The notes under the pieces are model-generated. The model was not told where the DNA came from and made no database searches. It saw only the letters and a list, made by a program, of their open reading frames with translations. A stretch of DNA of 64,000 nucleotides, from contig NZ_CP098502.1 in NCBI RefSeq assembly GCF_024220175.1, forward strand, positions 434,001 through 498,000, read 5' to 3'. Below are positions 1 through 8,995 of this stretch, in pieces. The DNA is from Paraconexibacter antarcticus (GTDB lineage Bacteria; Actinomycetota; Thermoleophilia; Solirubrobacterales; Solirubrobacteraceae). The translations under genes and the position numbers were made by a program. Position 1 is the stretch's first letter. Every line of letters begins with the position of its first letter.

Positions 1-678
1 GAGGTGGGCCACGGTGACGAGCGTCGGGTCCGCCGGGCGGGTCCCGGCGGTCTTGGGGATGTCGGTCCCGAGCCGGATGACGCGCGGGGCGACCGCGCCG
101 AGCTTGCGCGCGTCGCGGGCGATGCCGGCGGAGTTGGCGATCACGAGGTCGGCTTGCGCGAAGGTGCTGCGGACCGCGGCGGCGCCGGCCTCGTAGTGGA
201 TCGCGGTGTGGAAGACGTCGCCGCCGTGGACGGAGACGACGAGCGGCACGTCGGTGAGCCCGGCGCGGCGCACGGCCTCGCCGGCGGGGACGGCGTTGTG
301 GGCGTGGATGACGTCGAAGGGGTGCCGCCTGCGGTGCTGCTTCAGCGCGCGGGCGAGCGGGCGGGCGGCCCAGGTGCCCCACGAGCCGTAGCTGCGCGGG
401 CGCGGCGGGGAGACGAAGCGCACGTAGGTGACGGGGATGCCGTCGATCGTCGCGTGGCGGGGCTGGCGGAGCAGGCGGAGCGTCTCGCGCGCGATGTCCC
501 TTCTCGCGGTCGAGAGCGGCGGGATCGGCCGGTAGAGGACGAGAACGTGGACCTCCGCGCCCGCCTCCTGGGCGGCGACGGCCTGACGGTGCGCCCAGAC
601 GCCGAGGACGGGGTCGGACGCGTGCGGGTAGAACTCGGAGACGACGCAGACGCGCACAGGGCGGTGTTCGTCAGCCAA
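1..678 (-). CDS. Glycosyltransferase family 4, N-terminal part (cut by window edge)
   Basis: Only the first 226 codons are inside the window. The start is taken as TTG at 678, which overlaps the TGA of the upstream glycosyltransferase (TTGGCTGA), so the two are probably translationally coupled. Visible are the GT4 N-terminal Rossmann features: an early SEFYPHASDPVLGVW segment (residues 14-28), a HAHNAVPAG turn, and SVHGGDVF, which in this family lies near the acceptor/nucleotide cleft. The C-terminal donor-binding half with the E-x7-E motif lies outside. Expected to be a cytoplasmic retaining sugar transferase adding a residue to a lipid-linked glycan; donor and acceptor cannot be told. Confidence 0.85.
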   Translation of the reverse strand, partial: MADEHRPVRVCVVSEFYPHASDPVLGVWAHRQAVAAQEAGAEVHVLVLYRPIPPLSTARRDIARETLRLLRQPRHATIDGIPVTYVRFVSPPRPRSYGSWGTWAARPLARALKQHRRRHPFDVIHAHNAVPAGEAVRRAGLTDVPLVVSVHGGDVFHTAIHYEAGAAAVRSTFAQADLVIANSAGIARDARKLGAVAPRVIRLGTDIPKTAGTRPADPTLVTVAHL

Positions 679-2314
679 GCGTCCGCACCTCGTCGCGGGT
701 GAGGTAGGGACGGGTGGCGAGGAAGGCCTGCGCCTCGGCGAGCGCGGCCTCCCGGTCGTACGCGGCGCCCGCGGGGGCGACGGTGTGGGCGATCGGGACG
801 GCGTCGACGACCCCGACGGCCCAGCCCTTCTCGCGGGCGATCGCGGCCCAGTGGTTGTCCAGGCCCCAGCCCATCTGCAGCTCGGCCGGGAAGGGCAGGA
901 GCGCCGCGAAGGTGTCGCGGTGGAAGAGGGTGACGGGGCCGATCTCGACGAACGACGTGCGGCGGGTGGTGCCACCCTGTCGCCGGGTGAGCGGCCAGGC
1001 CGCGTGCGAGTGCAGGCGGTGGGCGGGCTGGGCGAGCTTCAGGCTGTTCCGGGTGGCCTGGTCGACGAGAACGTCGAGGAAGTGGCGCGGGAGGACGACG
1101 TCGTCGTCGAGGACGAGGAGCCAGTCGAAGGCGCTGAGGTCGTGGGCGGCAAGCTGCGTGTTGAGGTTCGCGAACTTGCCGAGCGCCGGATGCATCGGCG
1201 CGGTCGCGAAGACCGGGTCGGTCGTGCGGGTGCGGCGGAGCTCGTCGAGCGCGGCGGGCATGAGGCTCGGCGGGCGATCGACGCCGAGGACGAGGATCTT
1301 GGGCGGCGACGTCCGCGAAGGACGCGCCGCGCGGCGGCGGACCTGCGCGCGGCCGACGGCGGTGCGGACGTCGGCGAGCGTGTCGAGCCGGCGGAGTGCG
1401 TCGCCTCCGACGCCGCCGACGGTCCCGCTCCGCCCCGAGGTGAAGTCGTCGACGCCGGGGGTCGCGGGCGGCGGCGCGGGGTCCTTCGCCTCGAGCGTGC
1501 GGCCGAGCGAGTGCGCGGCCATGACGATGCCGTTCGCGCAGCGGAAGCGGACGGTGTGCACGAGGCAGCCTGCGAGCGTGCGCAGCTCCTGGCGGAGCGC
1601 CGGCGGCGTCCCCTTGAAGACGTCGTGCCGCCTGGACGCCCGGCCGCGGTTGTACGCGGCGCGCGCGAGCGAACGCAGGCGCGCGTCGTCCCCGGCCCGC
1701 CGGTGGTCGAGGCCGGCCGCCGCGATGTAACGGATGCGTCCCCCGCTCGCCCGGACGCGGTCCTGCCACTCCGCCTCGTCCCCGTAGAGCGGCCGCGTGG
1801 CGTCGAACCGCCCGGCGCGCTGGACCGCGCTGCGGCGGATGGTCATGTTCGCGCCCCACGCGTAGGGCGCGTCGACGTCGTCCGGGCCGAGGTCGAGGAA
1901 GGTGAGCGGCGCCCCCTCGCGGCCGCACATCCTGAGCGCGTGGTCCTCGAAGACCGGGACGATCGGCCCGGTGAGGACGGCGACCTCGTCGGGCAGCTGC
2001 GACGCCGCGTGGACGAGCGCCCGCAGCCACCCGGGGTGGACGCGCACGTCGTCGTCGACGAAGACGAGCAGGTCGCTGCCGGTGTGGTCGAGCGCGGTGT
2101 TGCGGGCGGCGTTGAGGCCCCTGGGCGCGTCGTGCGCGACGTACCGCGCGTGATGTGCCAGCGCCACCGCCCGCGTCTGCGCCGACGGCCCGTCGTCCAC
2201 CACGAGCACCGGCACGTGTGCCGCCCGCGCCTGCGGCACGATCGACGCCAGCGCCACGTCGAGATACTCGGGGCGCGCCTGGGTCGGGACGACGATGGTG
2301 GCGGTGAGGCTCAT
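671..2314 (-). CDS. Double-domain glycosyltransferase (GT2 plus second GT-A-like domain)
   Basis: A 547-residue protein with two GT-A-like halves. The first (about residues 5-230) is a normal GT2 domain: TIVVPTQARPEYLDVAL at the N terminus, VVDDGPS, and a VFVDDDVRV metal-binding DxD at about residue 70. The second (about 330-540) begins KILVLGVDRPP and carries LLVLDDDVVLP, again a DxD-type motif, followed by GPVTLFHRDTF and a GWGLDNHW segment that looks like an acceptor-side motif. A linker of about 90 residues rich in Arg/Ala/Pro joins them. It lies upstream of and overlaps the GT4 gene that runs off the window. Two active sites suggest either addition of two residues or a second domain with a binding role. 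ATG start at 2314 with no purine-rich ribosome site. Confidence 0.85.
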   Translation of the reverse strand: MSLTATIVVPTQARPEYLDVALASIVPQARAAHVPVLVVDDGPSAQTRAVALAHHARYVAHDAPRGLNAARNTALDHTGSDLLVFVDDDVRVHPGWLRALVHAASQLPDEVAVLTGPIVPVFEDHALRMCGREGAPLTFLDLGPDDVDAPYAWGANMTIRRSAVQRAGRFDATRPLYGDEAEWQDRVRASGGRIRYIAAAGLDHRRAGDDARLRSLARAAYNRGRASRRHDVFKGTPPALRQELRTLAGCLVHTVRFRCANGIVMAAHSLGRTLEAKDPAPPPATPGVDDFTSGRSGTVGGVGGDALRRLDTLADVRTAVGRAQVRRRAARPSRTSPPKILVLGVDRPPSLMPAALDELRRTRTTDPVFATAPMHPALGKFANLNTQLAAHDLSAFDWLLVLDDDVVLPRHFLDVLVDQATRNSLKLAQPAHRLHSHAAWPLTRRQGGTTRRTSFVEIGPVTLFHRDTFAALLPFPAELQMGWGLDNHWAAIAREKGWAVGVVDAVPIAHTVAPAGAAYDREAALAEAQAFLATRPYLTRDEVRTLG

Positions 2315-2328
2315 ATGGCGGGGGAGGG

Positions 2329-2334
2329 ACGGTA
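2329..2334 (-). promoter_or_regulatory. Candidate -10 box (TACCGT) for the double glycosyltransferase
   Basis: TACCGT reads on the minus strand 14 nt before the ATG at 2314. Transcription would start about 7 nt downstream, leaving only a few bases of leader. No -35 element is evident. Confidence 0.4.
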
Positions 2335-2400
2335 GCGGGGACCTTGACCGGGTGCCCGGGTCAGCCAGAGGCGCGGCCCGTCGAACCGCCGAGCCGCCGC

Positions 2401-3641
2401 ATGAGCGACCATGTGACCGTGAGGCCGACGCCAGCAGCCGCGCTCGCCCATCGGATCCATGTCGTCTGGGCCTTCTGCACGGGAGCGGGCGAACGGCGGG
2501 CGATGATGCTCATCCTCGCGATCGGCGTCCTGTTCGCACTCCCGGGAGTACTCGCGCCCGCCGGCGCGAACACCGATGGGCTCTTCTACGAAGTGCATAC
2601 AGCCGAGATCCAGGGCGTCGCGCATGACCGCGCGGTGCGCGAGGTCTTCCAGGGAGCCCGGGGCCGCGAGGCGGCACGGATCTTCGACGACCCGGTCGGC
2701 CAGGTTCGCATCCTGAACCCGCGGTGGGTCAAGGACAACGAGCGGTACTACGCACGCCGTTGGTTCGTTCCGGCGATTGCTGCCGGGATCGACGAGGCGG
2801 CGGGCACGTCGTACGGGCGCGGCATGCAGACCGCTTCGATGCTCGGCTACGCGCTTCTGGGCGCCGGCGTGCTTCTGCTCTTGCGCTGCCGGTTCTCGCT
2901 CGGGGTCAGCTTCGCCGGCGGGTTGGCCTGCCTGCTGCTGCCGCCCATGTACCGCTGGTCCGTGGGCTCGTACGTGGACTCCTGGGGCGTCCTCCTGGAG
3001 GTCGCAGGGCTCCTGACACTGGTGCTCGTATCGGATCGGGGATATCGCTGGCTTCCCCTGTGGGCTGCGGCCGTCGCCCTCTCGTCGCTGACGCGTGATG
3101 CCTCGCCACCTGCGCAGGTGCGGCCCTCGCCGTCCAGTGGCGGGACCGGCGCCAGCGTCGACGACACCTCTGGGCCACGGTCGTCGCCGTGCTCGCCGCC
3201 GCCCCGGTGCCGCTGCTCCTCGGCGCGCCGCTCCGCGACTCGCTCGCGCAGGTCTCCTCGGTCCCGTCCGACAGCAGCATCGGCGTCCTCGCGCACGCCT
3301 ACTGGCATCAGCTGGGCTACACGCTCGAGCAGGATCTCCGGTACCCGGCCGACACCGCGGGGCCTCTCGCGCCGGTCCTCTACCTCGGCCTGGCGATGCT
3401 GGCCGCGCTGCTGATCGCCGTGGCGCTCCGCCGGCCGCGGAACGACGCGTTCTGGGCGGTGCAGCACGGCACGCTGGCCGGGTCGGCGCTCCTGCTGCTG
3501 CTCGCCAACAACCCACAGGGGTTCCGGCTTGAGCTCGTCCTCGTCCCGGCGGTCGCCGCAGGAGTGGCGTTGGTCGCGCAGCGCCTTGCGCCCACCGATC
3601 ACCATCCGGGACTCGCGGGCCCACGGGCGGGCGAGCTTTGA
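2401..3641 (+). pseudogene. Polytopic membrane protein broken by a one-base frameshift
   Basis: The first part (from ATG 2401; an in-frame ATG at 2503 is also possible) encodes a membrane protein with a hydrophobic N terminus, an extracytoplasmic NTDGLFYEVHTAEIQG segment, and several transmembrane helices up to LSSLTRDA near 3100. The same protein style then continues in another frame, reading LATCAGAALAVQW and further helices (APVPLLLGAPL, LYLGLAMLAALLIAVAL) to the TGA at 3639-3641. Restoring one C in the run at about 3100-3103 joins the frames smoothly. This could be a true pseudogene or a sequencing error in a short C run. The 3' end overlaps the next gene (TTTGATC), as expected for an intact operon. 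It resembles uncharacterised multi-pass proteins of glycan loci; function unknown. Confidence 0.7.
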
Positions 3642-4819
3642 TCCTCGCCCTCCACAACCGCTATCGCACCCTCGGCGGCGAGGAGCGGGCCGTCGAGGAC
3701 CTGACGTGGCTCGCGCGCGAGCACCTCGGGGAAGAGGTCGAGTTGCTGGTGAGGGACTCCTCGCTGCTCGGCCGTCGCGCCGCGGCAACGGGGCTGCTTC
3801 GCGGCGGCCTTGACCCTGACGAGGTGACCGCGGCCATCCGGCGCACGAGGGCCGACATCGTCCACGCCCACAACCTCCTGCCGAGCTTCGGGTGGCGGGC
3901 GCTCGCCGCGGCCCGCGCCGCCGGCGCGAAGACCGTGCTCCACCTCCACAACTACCGTCTGGTCTGTGCGGTCGCCACGTGCGTCGACCCGGCCGGGGAG
4001 GACTGCACGCGCTGTCACGGGCGCAACACCACGCCTGGCCTGCGGCTCGGCTGTCGCGGGTCCGCGGTCGAGGGCGTGGCGTACGCGGCCGCGCTGTCGG
4101 TGTGGCAGCGCCGGACCCTCGACCTCGCCGATGTCGTCGTCGTGCCGAGCGCGGCGGCGAAGGAGCGGCTCCTCGCGCTCGGTGTGCCGGTGGGGGACGC
4201 GCTGGTCGTGCCGCACGTGGTGCGGACCGCCGCCACGACCACGGCCTACGCGGCTGACGGTCCGGCGCTGGTCGTCGCCCGGCTCGCTCCGGAGAAGGGG
4301 GTCGACGTGGCCATCGCCGCCTGCCGCGAGGCCCGCGTGGGCCTGGTCATCGCCGGCGACGGTCCGGAGGCGGCGGACCTCCGTCGTGTGGCGGCCGCCG
4401 CGGGCCTGACCGTGCTCGAAGGGAACGGTGGTCCCGCGCCGTGGGACGGTCAGGTGCGATTCGCGGGACGTGTGCCGGACGAGCTCCTGTCGCGGCTTCG
4501 CGCGGCGGCGAGCGTCGAGCTCATCCCGTCTCGGGCCCACGAGACGTTCGGCCTTGCGGCGATCGAGGCGCTCGCCTTCGGGCTGCCGATCGTCGCGTCG
4601 GGCGTCGGGGCGCTGGCGGCGCTCCCCGAGCCGGTACGCCTGGTGCCGCCGGGAGACGCCGGTGCGCTGGCGCTCGCCGTCACCGGCGCCCGAGGTGACG
4701 CGCGCGCCGCGGCAGCCGGGCCGCAGCTCGCGAGGAGCCTGGCCGGTCCCGAGGTTGTCGCGCCCGCGCTCGCCGCGGCCTATGCGGGCGTGCGAGGTGG
4801 TCGAGGCCAGACGTCATGA
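3638..4819 (+). CDS. Glycosyltransferase family 4
   Basis: A 393-residue GT4 enzyme starting at TTG 3638, overlapping the stop of the preceding frameshifted gene. The N-terminal half has HNRYRTLGGEERAVEDL (a common start in this subgroup), HAHNLLPSFG and LHLHNYRLVC. A CTRCHG cysteine pair near residues 125-130 is typical of a subset of these enzymes. The donor domain shows VVARLAPEKGVDVAI (about 205-220), AGDGPEA, and the E-x7-E region ETFGLAAIEAL near residue 300. It ends in an Ala-rich tail. It is probably a retaining transferase acting on a lipid-linked glycan at the inner face of the membrane; the sugar donor is unknown. It converges on the minus-strand epimerase with 28 bp between the stops. 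Confidence 0.9.
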   Translation: MILALHNRYRTLGGEERAVEDLTWLAREHLGEEVELLVRDSSLLGRRAAATGLLRGGLDPDEVTAAIRRTRADIVHAHNLLPSFGWRALAAARAAGAKTVLHLHNYRLVCAVATCVDPAGEDCTRCHGRNTTPGLRLGCRGSAVEGVAYAAALSVWQRRTLDLADVVVVPSAAAKERLLALGVPVGDALVVPHVVRTAATTTAYAADGPALVVARLAPEKGVDVAIAACREARVGLVIAGDGPEAADLRRVAAAAGLTVLEGNGGPAPWDGQVRFAGRVPDELLSRLRAAASVELIPSRAHETFGLAAIEALAFGLPIVASGVGALAALPEPVRLVPPGDAGALALAVTGARGDARAAAAGPQLARSLAGPEVVAPALAAAYAGVRGGRGQTS

Positions 4820-4847
4820 GGCGCCGCCGCCCCGTCCCCGTCACCGC

Positions 4848-5807
4848 TCACAGCACCCCGCGCAGCCACTCCACTGTCTGCCCCACGCCCTTCTCGACGC
4901 TGATCCGCGCCTCCCAGCCGAGCATCGTGCGGGCCTTCTCCACACTGGGCCACCGCCGCACCACGTCAACCTCGAACGTCGGCCGGTGCTCCAGAGCGAA
5001 GGCCTCCGGGTCCAGGCCGCAGGCGACCCAGATGACGCGCGCGATCTCCGCGACGGTCATCTCCTCGCCGGCCGAGATGTTGAAGTCCTCGTTCAGGCCA
5101 GCCGGTGACGCCATCGCCGCGACGATGCCGTCGGCGATGTCGTCGATGTGGGTGATCGTCCGGGTCTGCGTGCCGTCGCCGAAGATCGGCAGCGGTGCGC
5201 CGGGCGCCAGCGCGAGGCACTTCTTGATGACGTCGGGGACCATGTGCGCGATCCCGACCTCGTCCTCGGGCATCTCGCCCGGGCCGTAGGCGTTGAACGG
5301 GCGACAGATCGTGTAGGGCAGGCCGTGCTCGTCGTGGGCGGCCTTGACGTAGACCTCGCCGGTCAGCTTCGAGAAGCCGTATGCGGACTGCGGGATCGGC
5401 GTGTCGAGGATGTGGGCCTCGGTCGTCGGATACTCCGTCGCGCGCTCGAAGACCATCGACGAGGAGACGTAGACGAAGCGCTCGACCGAGTGGTCCAGCG
5501 CCGCGCGCACCACGCCGTTGTAGAGCGCGTTGTTGACCTCGGTGAGGGTGTGCGGGAGCTTGTGGAAGTTCGCGATCCCGCCCACGATCGCCGCGAGGTG
5601 GATGACGTGCGAGCAGCCCTCGGTGGCGACGCGGGCCTGCGCGACGTCCCGCAGGTCACCGGTGTGGACCTCGCAGCCCTCGCGCATCCAGGTGGGCGCC
5701 TCACGCTGGTCGGACACGCGGACCTCGAAGTCGGGATCGCGCAGCAGGCGGCGGACGACCGCCGCGCCGATGGTGCCGGCACCGCCGGTGACGAGAACGC
5801 GATTCAT
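4848..5807 (-). CDS. NAD-dependent epimerase/dehydratase (extended SDR)
   Basis: A 319-residue extended short-chain dehydrogenase. The NAD-binding Rossmann motif VTGGAGTIGAAVV is at residues 6-18, LAAIVGG follows at the substrate pocket, YVSSSMVF carries the catalytic Ser, and SAYGFSK holds the Tyr-x3-Lys pair. PFNAYGPGE and FGDGTQTRTITHIDDIA are typical of UDP-hexose 4-epimerase-like enzymes. It probably interconverts a nucleotide sugar for the neighbouring glycan pathway. It lies 37 bp downstream of the nucleotide-sugar dehydrogenase gene on the same strand but has its own -10-like box directly before the ATG, so it may be transcribed separately. The exact substrate is not decided by the sequence. 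Confidence 0.9.
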   Translation of the reverse strand: MNRVLVTGGAGTIGAAVVRRLLRDPDFEVRVSDQREAPTWMREGCEVHTGDLRDVAQARVATEGCSHVIHLAAIVGGIANFHKLPHTLTEVNNALYNGVVRAALDHSVERFVYVSSSMVFERATEYPTTEAHILDTPIPQSAYGFSKLTGEVYVKAAHDEHGLPYTICRPFNAYGPGEMPEDEVGIAHMVPDVIKKCLALAPGAPLPIFGDGTQTRTITHIDDIADGIVAAMASPAGLNEDFNISAGEEMTVAEIARVIWVACGLDPEAFALEHRPTFEVDVVRRWPSVEKARTMLGWEARISVEKGVGQTVEWLRGVL

Positions 5808-5814
5808 GCGCGGG

Positions 5815-5820
5815 ACGGTA
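5815..5820 (-). promoter_or_regulatory. Leaderless -10 box TACCGT for epimerase
   Basis: TACCGT on the minus strand, 7 nt before the ATG at 5807. This spacing puts the transcription start at or next to the start codon. Confidence 0.5.
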
Positions 5821-5844
5821 TCGGGCGCCCCGCCCGCGGAGCCC

Positions 5845-7110
5845 TCAGACCGGGCTGGCCAACGCGACGAGCTCGGCGGCGTACCCGAAGACCTGCCCCG
5901 CGTTCCAGCAGTCCCACGGGTCGACGACGAGCGCGTCGGCGGAGGCCCCCGCGGCGATGGCGCTCAACGTCGCCACCGCGCAGAACTCCGGATGGTTCGT
6001 CGCGACGACGACCGCGTCGGCGCCCGCAACGGCGTCCTCGAGCGGCATCGTCGGGCCCACGACCCACGGGTCGTGGACGGCGATGTCGGCGAGCTCGCGC
6101 TCGAGCAGCCGGATGAGCTTGTGGGCGAGCGAGTCGCGCTCGTCATCGGTCGCGGACTTGAACGCGAGCCCGAGCACCGCGACCTTCTTCCCCGAGAGCG
6201 ACCCGAGGCGGCGCTTCATCCCCTCGACGAGGAACAGCGGGACGGACTCGTTGACACGCGAAACCGCGAGCAGCATGCCGGGGGCGTTCGACCGCTCCTC
6301 GCTGAACGCAAAGTCCTTGCGCAGGCACGTCCCGGCGGTGAAGCCCGGCTGCGCCATCCCCCCGCGCGGGTAGTCGCGGTTGATGAGGTCGATGACCTCG
6401 AAGACGTTCGCGTCGTACTGCTCGCAGTCCATCATCAGCAGGTTCGGCAGCGCGAAGGTCGCGTAGCGCAGGATGTTCGTCCAGATCTTCGCCAGTTCCG
6501 CCTGGACGGCCGTGGTCTGCACGATCGGGGCGCCGAAGACGCTGAACAGCTCGCCGACGACCTCGCCCGAGCGCTCGCCGACCCCGCCGACGATGCACGG
6601 CAGGGACACGATCTCGTCGAAGAACTTGCCGGCGGCGATGCGCTCGGGGGCGTGTGCGACGAAGATGTCCTCGCCGGCGACGAGACCGCGGTGCTTCTGC
6701 AGATAACCCGCGACGAACTCGGTGGTGCGGGGGGCGATCGTCGACCGCAGCGTCAGCGACTGCCCCGGCCGCAGGTGCGGGAGCAGCTCGTCGAGCACCG
6801 AGCGGATCTGCGAGAGGTCGATCTCGATGTGGGAGAAGGACGGCGTCCCGAGGGTCGTGACGACGTGCGTGGCCGCCGCCGCCTCCGCCACCCGGTCGCT
6901 CCACGTGATGCGCCCGGCACGGCTCACGCGCGCGAGGACCTCTGTGGCGCCGGGCTCCTCGAAGGGCATCCGGCCTTCGCGGACCGCGGCAAGGATCGAG
7001 GGGTCGTGGTCGATGCCGAGGACCCGGAGCCCGCGGTCGGCGAACGCGAGGGCGAGCGGCAGGCCGACGCGCCCGGTCCCGATGATGGCCACGTCATAGC
7101 TACCGCTCAT
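5845..7110 (-). CDS. UDP-glucose/UDP-ManNAc-type nucleotide-sugar dehydrogenase
   Basis: A 421-residue NAD-dependent enzyme that oxidises C6 of a nucleotide sugar in two steps to a uronate. The N-terminal NAD fold starts AIIGTGRVGLPLA (residues 8-20) with GIDHD closing the second strand. HAPERIAAGK matches the SPER motif region, and the catalytic cysteine is in AGTCLRKDFAF (about residues 265-275), the family's GTCxxKD. The central helical dimerisation domain (LAKIWTNILRYATFALPN) and the C-terminal domain (VAVLGLAFKSATDDERDS) are complete. The HAPER variant and overall spacing favour the WecC/VipA side of the family over classical UDP-glucose dehydrogenase, but donor identity is inference. 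It would supply an acidic sugar for the exopolysaccharide. Confidence 0.9.
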   Translation of the reverse strand: MSGSYDVAIIGTGRVGLPLALAFADRGLRVLGIDHDPSILAAVREGRMPFEEPGATEVLARVSRAGRITWSDRVAEAAAATHVVTTLGTPSFSHIEIDLSQIRSVLDELLPHLRPGQSLTLRSTIAPRTTEFVAGYLQKHRGLVAGEDIFVAHAPERIAAGKFFDEIVSLPCIVGGVGERSGEVVGELFSVFGAPIVQTTAVQAELAKIWTNILRYATFALPNLLMMDCEQYDANVFEVIDLINRDYPRGGMAQPGFTAGTCLRKDFAFSEERSNAPGMLLAVSRVNESVPLFLVEGMKRRLGSLSGKKVAVLGLAFKSATDDERDSLAHKLIRLLERELADIAVHDPWVVGPTMPLEDAVAGADAVVVATNHPEFCAVATLSAIAAGASADALVVDPWDCWNAGQVFGYAAELVALASPV

Positions 7111-7119
7111 GCCGGGACC

Positions 7120-7125
7120 AGCGTA
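7120..7125 (-). promoter_or_regulatory. Near-leaderless -10 box TACGCT for sugar dehydrogenase
   Basis: TACGCT on the minus strand, 9 nt before the ATG at 7110, implying a leader of at most a few bases. Confidence 0.5.
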
Positions 7126-7159
7126 GTCGACGGCGCTGGATGGCCGTGCGGCGGACGTT

Positions 7160-8641
7160 CTAGACGCCCGCGCGGCGCGCCACCGCGGACAGCGTCCGCA
7201 GGAGGATCTTCACGTCATTCCACAGCGACCAGCTCGCCGCGTACAGGTAGTCGATCTTGACCATCTCGGCCATCGGGATGCGGCGATGGCTGCCCAGGAT
7301 CTGCCACGGACCAGTCATGCCGGGGGTCAGCTCGAGGCGCCGGCGGTCCAGCCCCGTGATGTGCGCGTCCTCGTGGGCCACCAGCGGCCGCGGACCCACC
7401 AGGCTCATCTCGCCACGGACGACGTTCCACAGTTGCGGCAGCTCGTCCAGGTGCGTCCGGCGGAGGATCGCACCGACCTTGGTGATGCGCGGGTCGTCGA
7501 TGATCTTGAACAGGCCTTCGCCCGCGACGTTCTGCGCGGACAGCGCGCTCCGCAGGTGCTCGGCGTCGACGACCATCGTGCGCAGCTTGATGATGTGGAA
7601 CCGGCGCCCGTCACGGCCGACGCGCTCCTGCCGGAAGAAGACCGACCCACCGTCGCGGCGAATGGCGATCGCCGCCGCGAGGACCACGGGCGAGGCGAGG
7701 ATGAGAAGCGGCAGTGCGCACGCGATGTCGAAGATGCGCTTGAGCGCTCGGCTCGAGCGCGTCAGCCCGAAACGCCGGACACCCAACAGCGTGACGCCGA
7801 AGACGTCGTCGAACTCGACCTGACTGCCGACGACGCCGAGCACGCCAGGCAGCAGGCTGACCCGCACGCCGGCGACCTTCGCCGCGCGGACGAGTTCGAG
7901 CGTCTGCTGCTGCGGGACCTCGGAGCCCTGGACGATGATGAGGCGCTCGGCCTCGAACTCGTCGATGACCTGGCACAGGTCGGCGTAGGTCCGTAGGTCG
8001 CGGAGGCCGGCGGCGCCGACGATCGCAATGTTCGACCGCCCCTCTGTCCGGGCGAACAGCTCCTCGGCAGAGGCCGTGTCACCGAGGACGAGGCAGCGCT
8101 CGGGCTGGGAGATCGCCCCCGCGATGCGGCGCGCCCCCATGCGGAAGAGGACGGTGAGGATCAGCAGCAGGACGAGCAGCAGGCCGGCTTGCGTGTCGGT
8201 CGTGGCGCCGATCTTCAGCGGTTCGTCGACGAGGACGAGGACGAGCGTCGCAAGGGTCGCGTGCTGGAACAGCCGCGGCACCTCCTCGATCGTCGTCTTG
8301 CGGACGAGCAGGTCGTCGCGGTCGTACAGGCCGTGAAGCTTCGCGAGCAGCACGATGAGCGGAAGGGCGAGCAGCGCCGCACGCTGCGGGCTGGCGGTCC
8401 CGACCAGGCTCAGCGCGACCTCGAGCGCCGTCAGGCCCGCGAGGACATCTGCACCGAGGAGCGCGAAGCGGTAGCGCTGCTCTCGCTGCAGCACCACCTT
8501 CGGCGCCGGGCGCGCGGCGATGCCGACGGCGTCGAGCAGGCCGGCATCCATGCCGGATCGCGCACGAGCACGGTCGCGCCGACGGATGCCGCGAACCTCG
8601 GCGGGGGCATCAGGGTCGCGGAGCGAAGAAGGAGTGGCCAC
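7160..8641 (-). CDS. Exopolysaccharide polyprenyl glycosylphosphotransferase (initiating sugar transferase)
   Basis: A 493-residue integral membrane enzyme that transfers a sugar-1-phosphate to undecaprenyl phosphate, the first committed step of polysaccharide assembly. The N-terminal half has four to five membrane helices (LALPLIVLLAKLHGLYDRDD region) followed by a nucleotide-fold-like cytoplasmic segment (LVLGDTASAEELFAR, IDEFEAERLIIVQG). The C-terminal catalytic domain (from about residue 290) shows KRIFDIACALPLLI, FFRQERVGRDGR, FHIIKLRTM, TKVGAILRRTHLDELPQLWN and MSLVGPRPL, all diagnostic of the bacterial sugar transferase family. It is the best anchor for calling the region a polysaccharide locus. 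The start is GTG 8641; no ribosome site is evident and no close -10 box was seen. Distance to the dehydrogenase gene is 49 bp. Confidence 0.95.
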   Translation of the reverse strand: MATPSSLRDPDAPAEVRGIRRRDRARARSGMDAGLLDAVGIAARPAPKVVLQREQRYRFALLGADVLAGLTALEVALSLVGTASPQRAALLALPLIVLLAKLHGLYDRDDLLVRKTTIEEVPRLFQHATLATLVLVLVDEPLKIGATTDTQAGLLLVLLLILTVLFRMGARRIAGAISQPERCLVLGDTASAEELFARTEGRSNIAIVGAAGLRDLRTYADLCQVIDEFEAERLIIVQGSEVPQQQTLELVRAAKVAGVRVSLLPGVLGVVGSQVEFDDVFGVTLLGVRRFGLTRSSRALKRIFDIACALPLLILASPVVLAAAIAIRRDGGSVFFRQERVGRDGRRFHIIKLRTMVVDAEHLRSALSAQNVAGEGLFKIIDDPRITKVGAILRRTHLDELPQLWNVVRGEMSLVGPRPLVAHEDAHITGLDRRRLELTPGMTGPWQILGSHRRIPMAEMVKIDYLYAASWSLWNDVKILLRTLSAVARRAGV

Positions 8642-8995
8642 GTTGAAGATCTTGGAATCGGGGCGTCAAAACACGACAGTCTGGCGCGGGGCGATGGTGG
8701 CACACTCGTCCACGCAAGGCTACGTCCGTCAGTTCAGATCATCCCTACTTCCCGGTGAGTCTCTCCGGTCATACGTCGAATTTCAACTGAATAGTTCAAG
8801 TTCGAGCACTCAACCGAGAACGGGGTGCCGCGCCGAGGGTGACGGGTTATCGCCGTGTCGAAGCGCACAGCGACGCAGCGCCCGTGGTCGGCCGCCCTGC
8901 CCTGCGCCCGCGCGCGACATTTGCGATCGCGCAACGCCGTTCGCAATGAACTCTCGGACCGGGCGCACCCTTCGGTGCGCGTTCCGCAGGTTGCG
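8642..8995. other. Intergenic region upstream of the sugar transferase
   Basis: About 350 bp without a convincing gene. Around 8770-8820 it is less GC-rich than its surroundings. It should hold the promoter of the minus-strand sugar transferase, but no single box stands out. Short frames here have no recognisable protein features. At its far end lies the hairpin at 8963-8980 that follows the Wzz remnant. Confidence 0.5.
8963..8980 (-). terminator. Hairpin after the Wzz-like remnant
   Basis: A perfect 7-bp stem (GCGCACC/GGTGCGC) with a CTTC loop, 16 bp past the stop of the Wzz-like remnant. There is no clear T-run, so intrinsic termination is only a possibility. Confidence 0.4.

Noticed and set aside
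342..2030. 562-codon minus frame overlapping the double glycosyltransferase
   Set aside because: Translation is low-complexity Arg/Pro; the overlapping frame has clear GT2 motifs. The GT4 gene at 1-678 lies in another frame.
3095..3110. Programmed ribosomal frameshift in the membrane protein gene
   Set aside because: No slippery heptamer or following structure was seen; a lost C in a short C run explains the change better.
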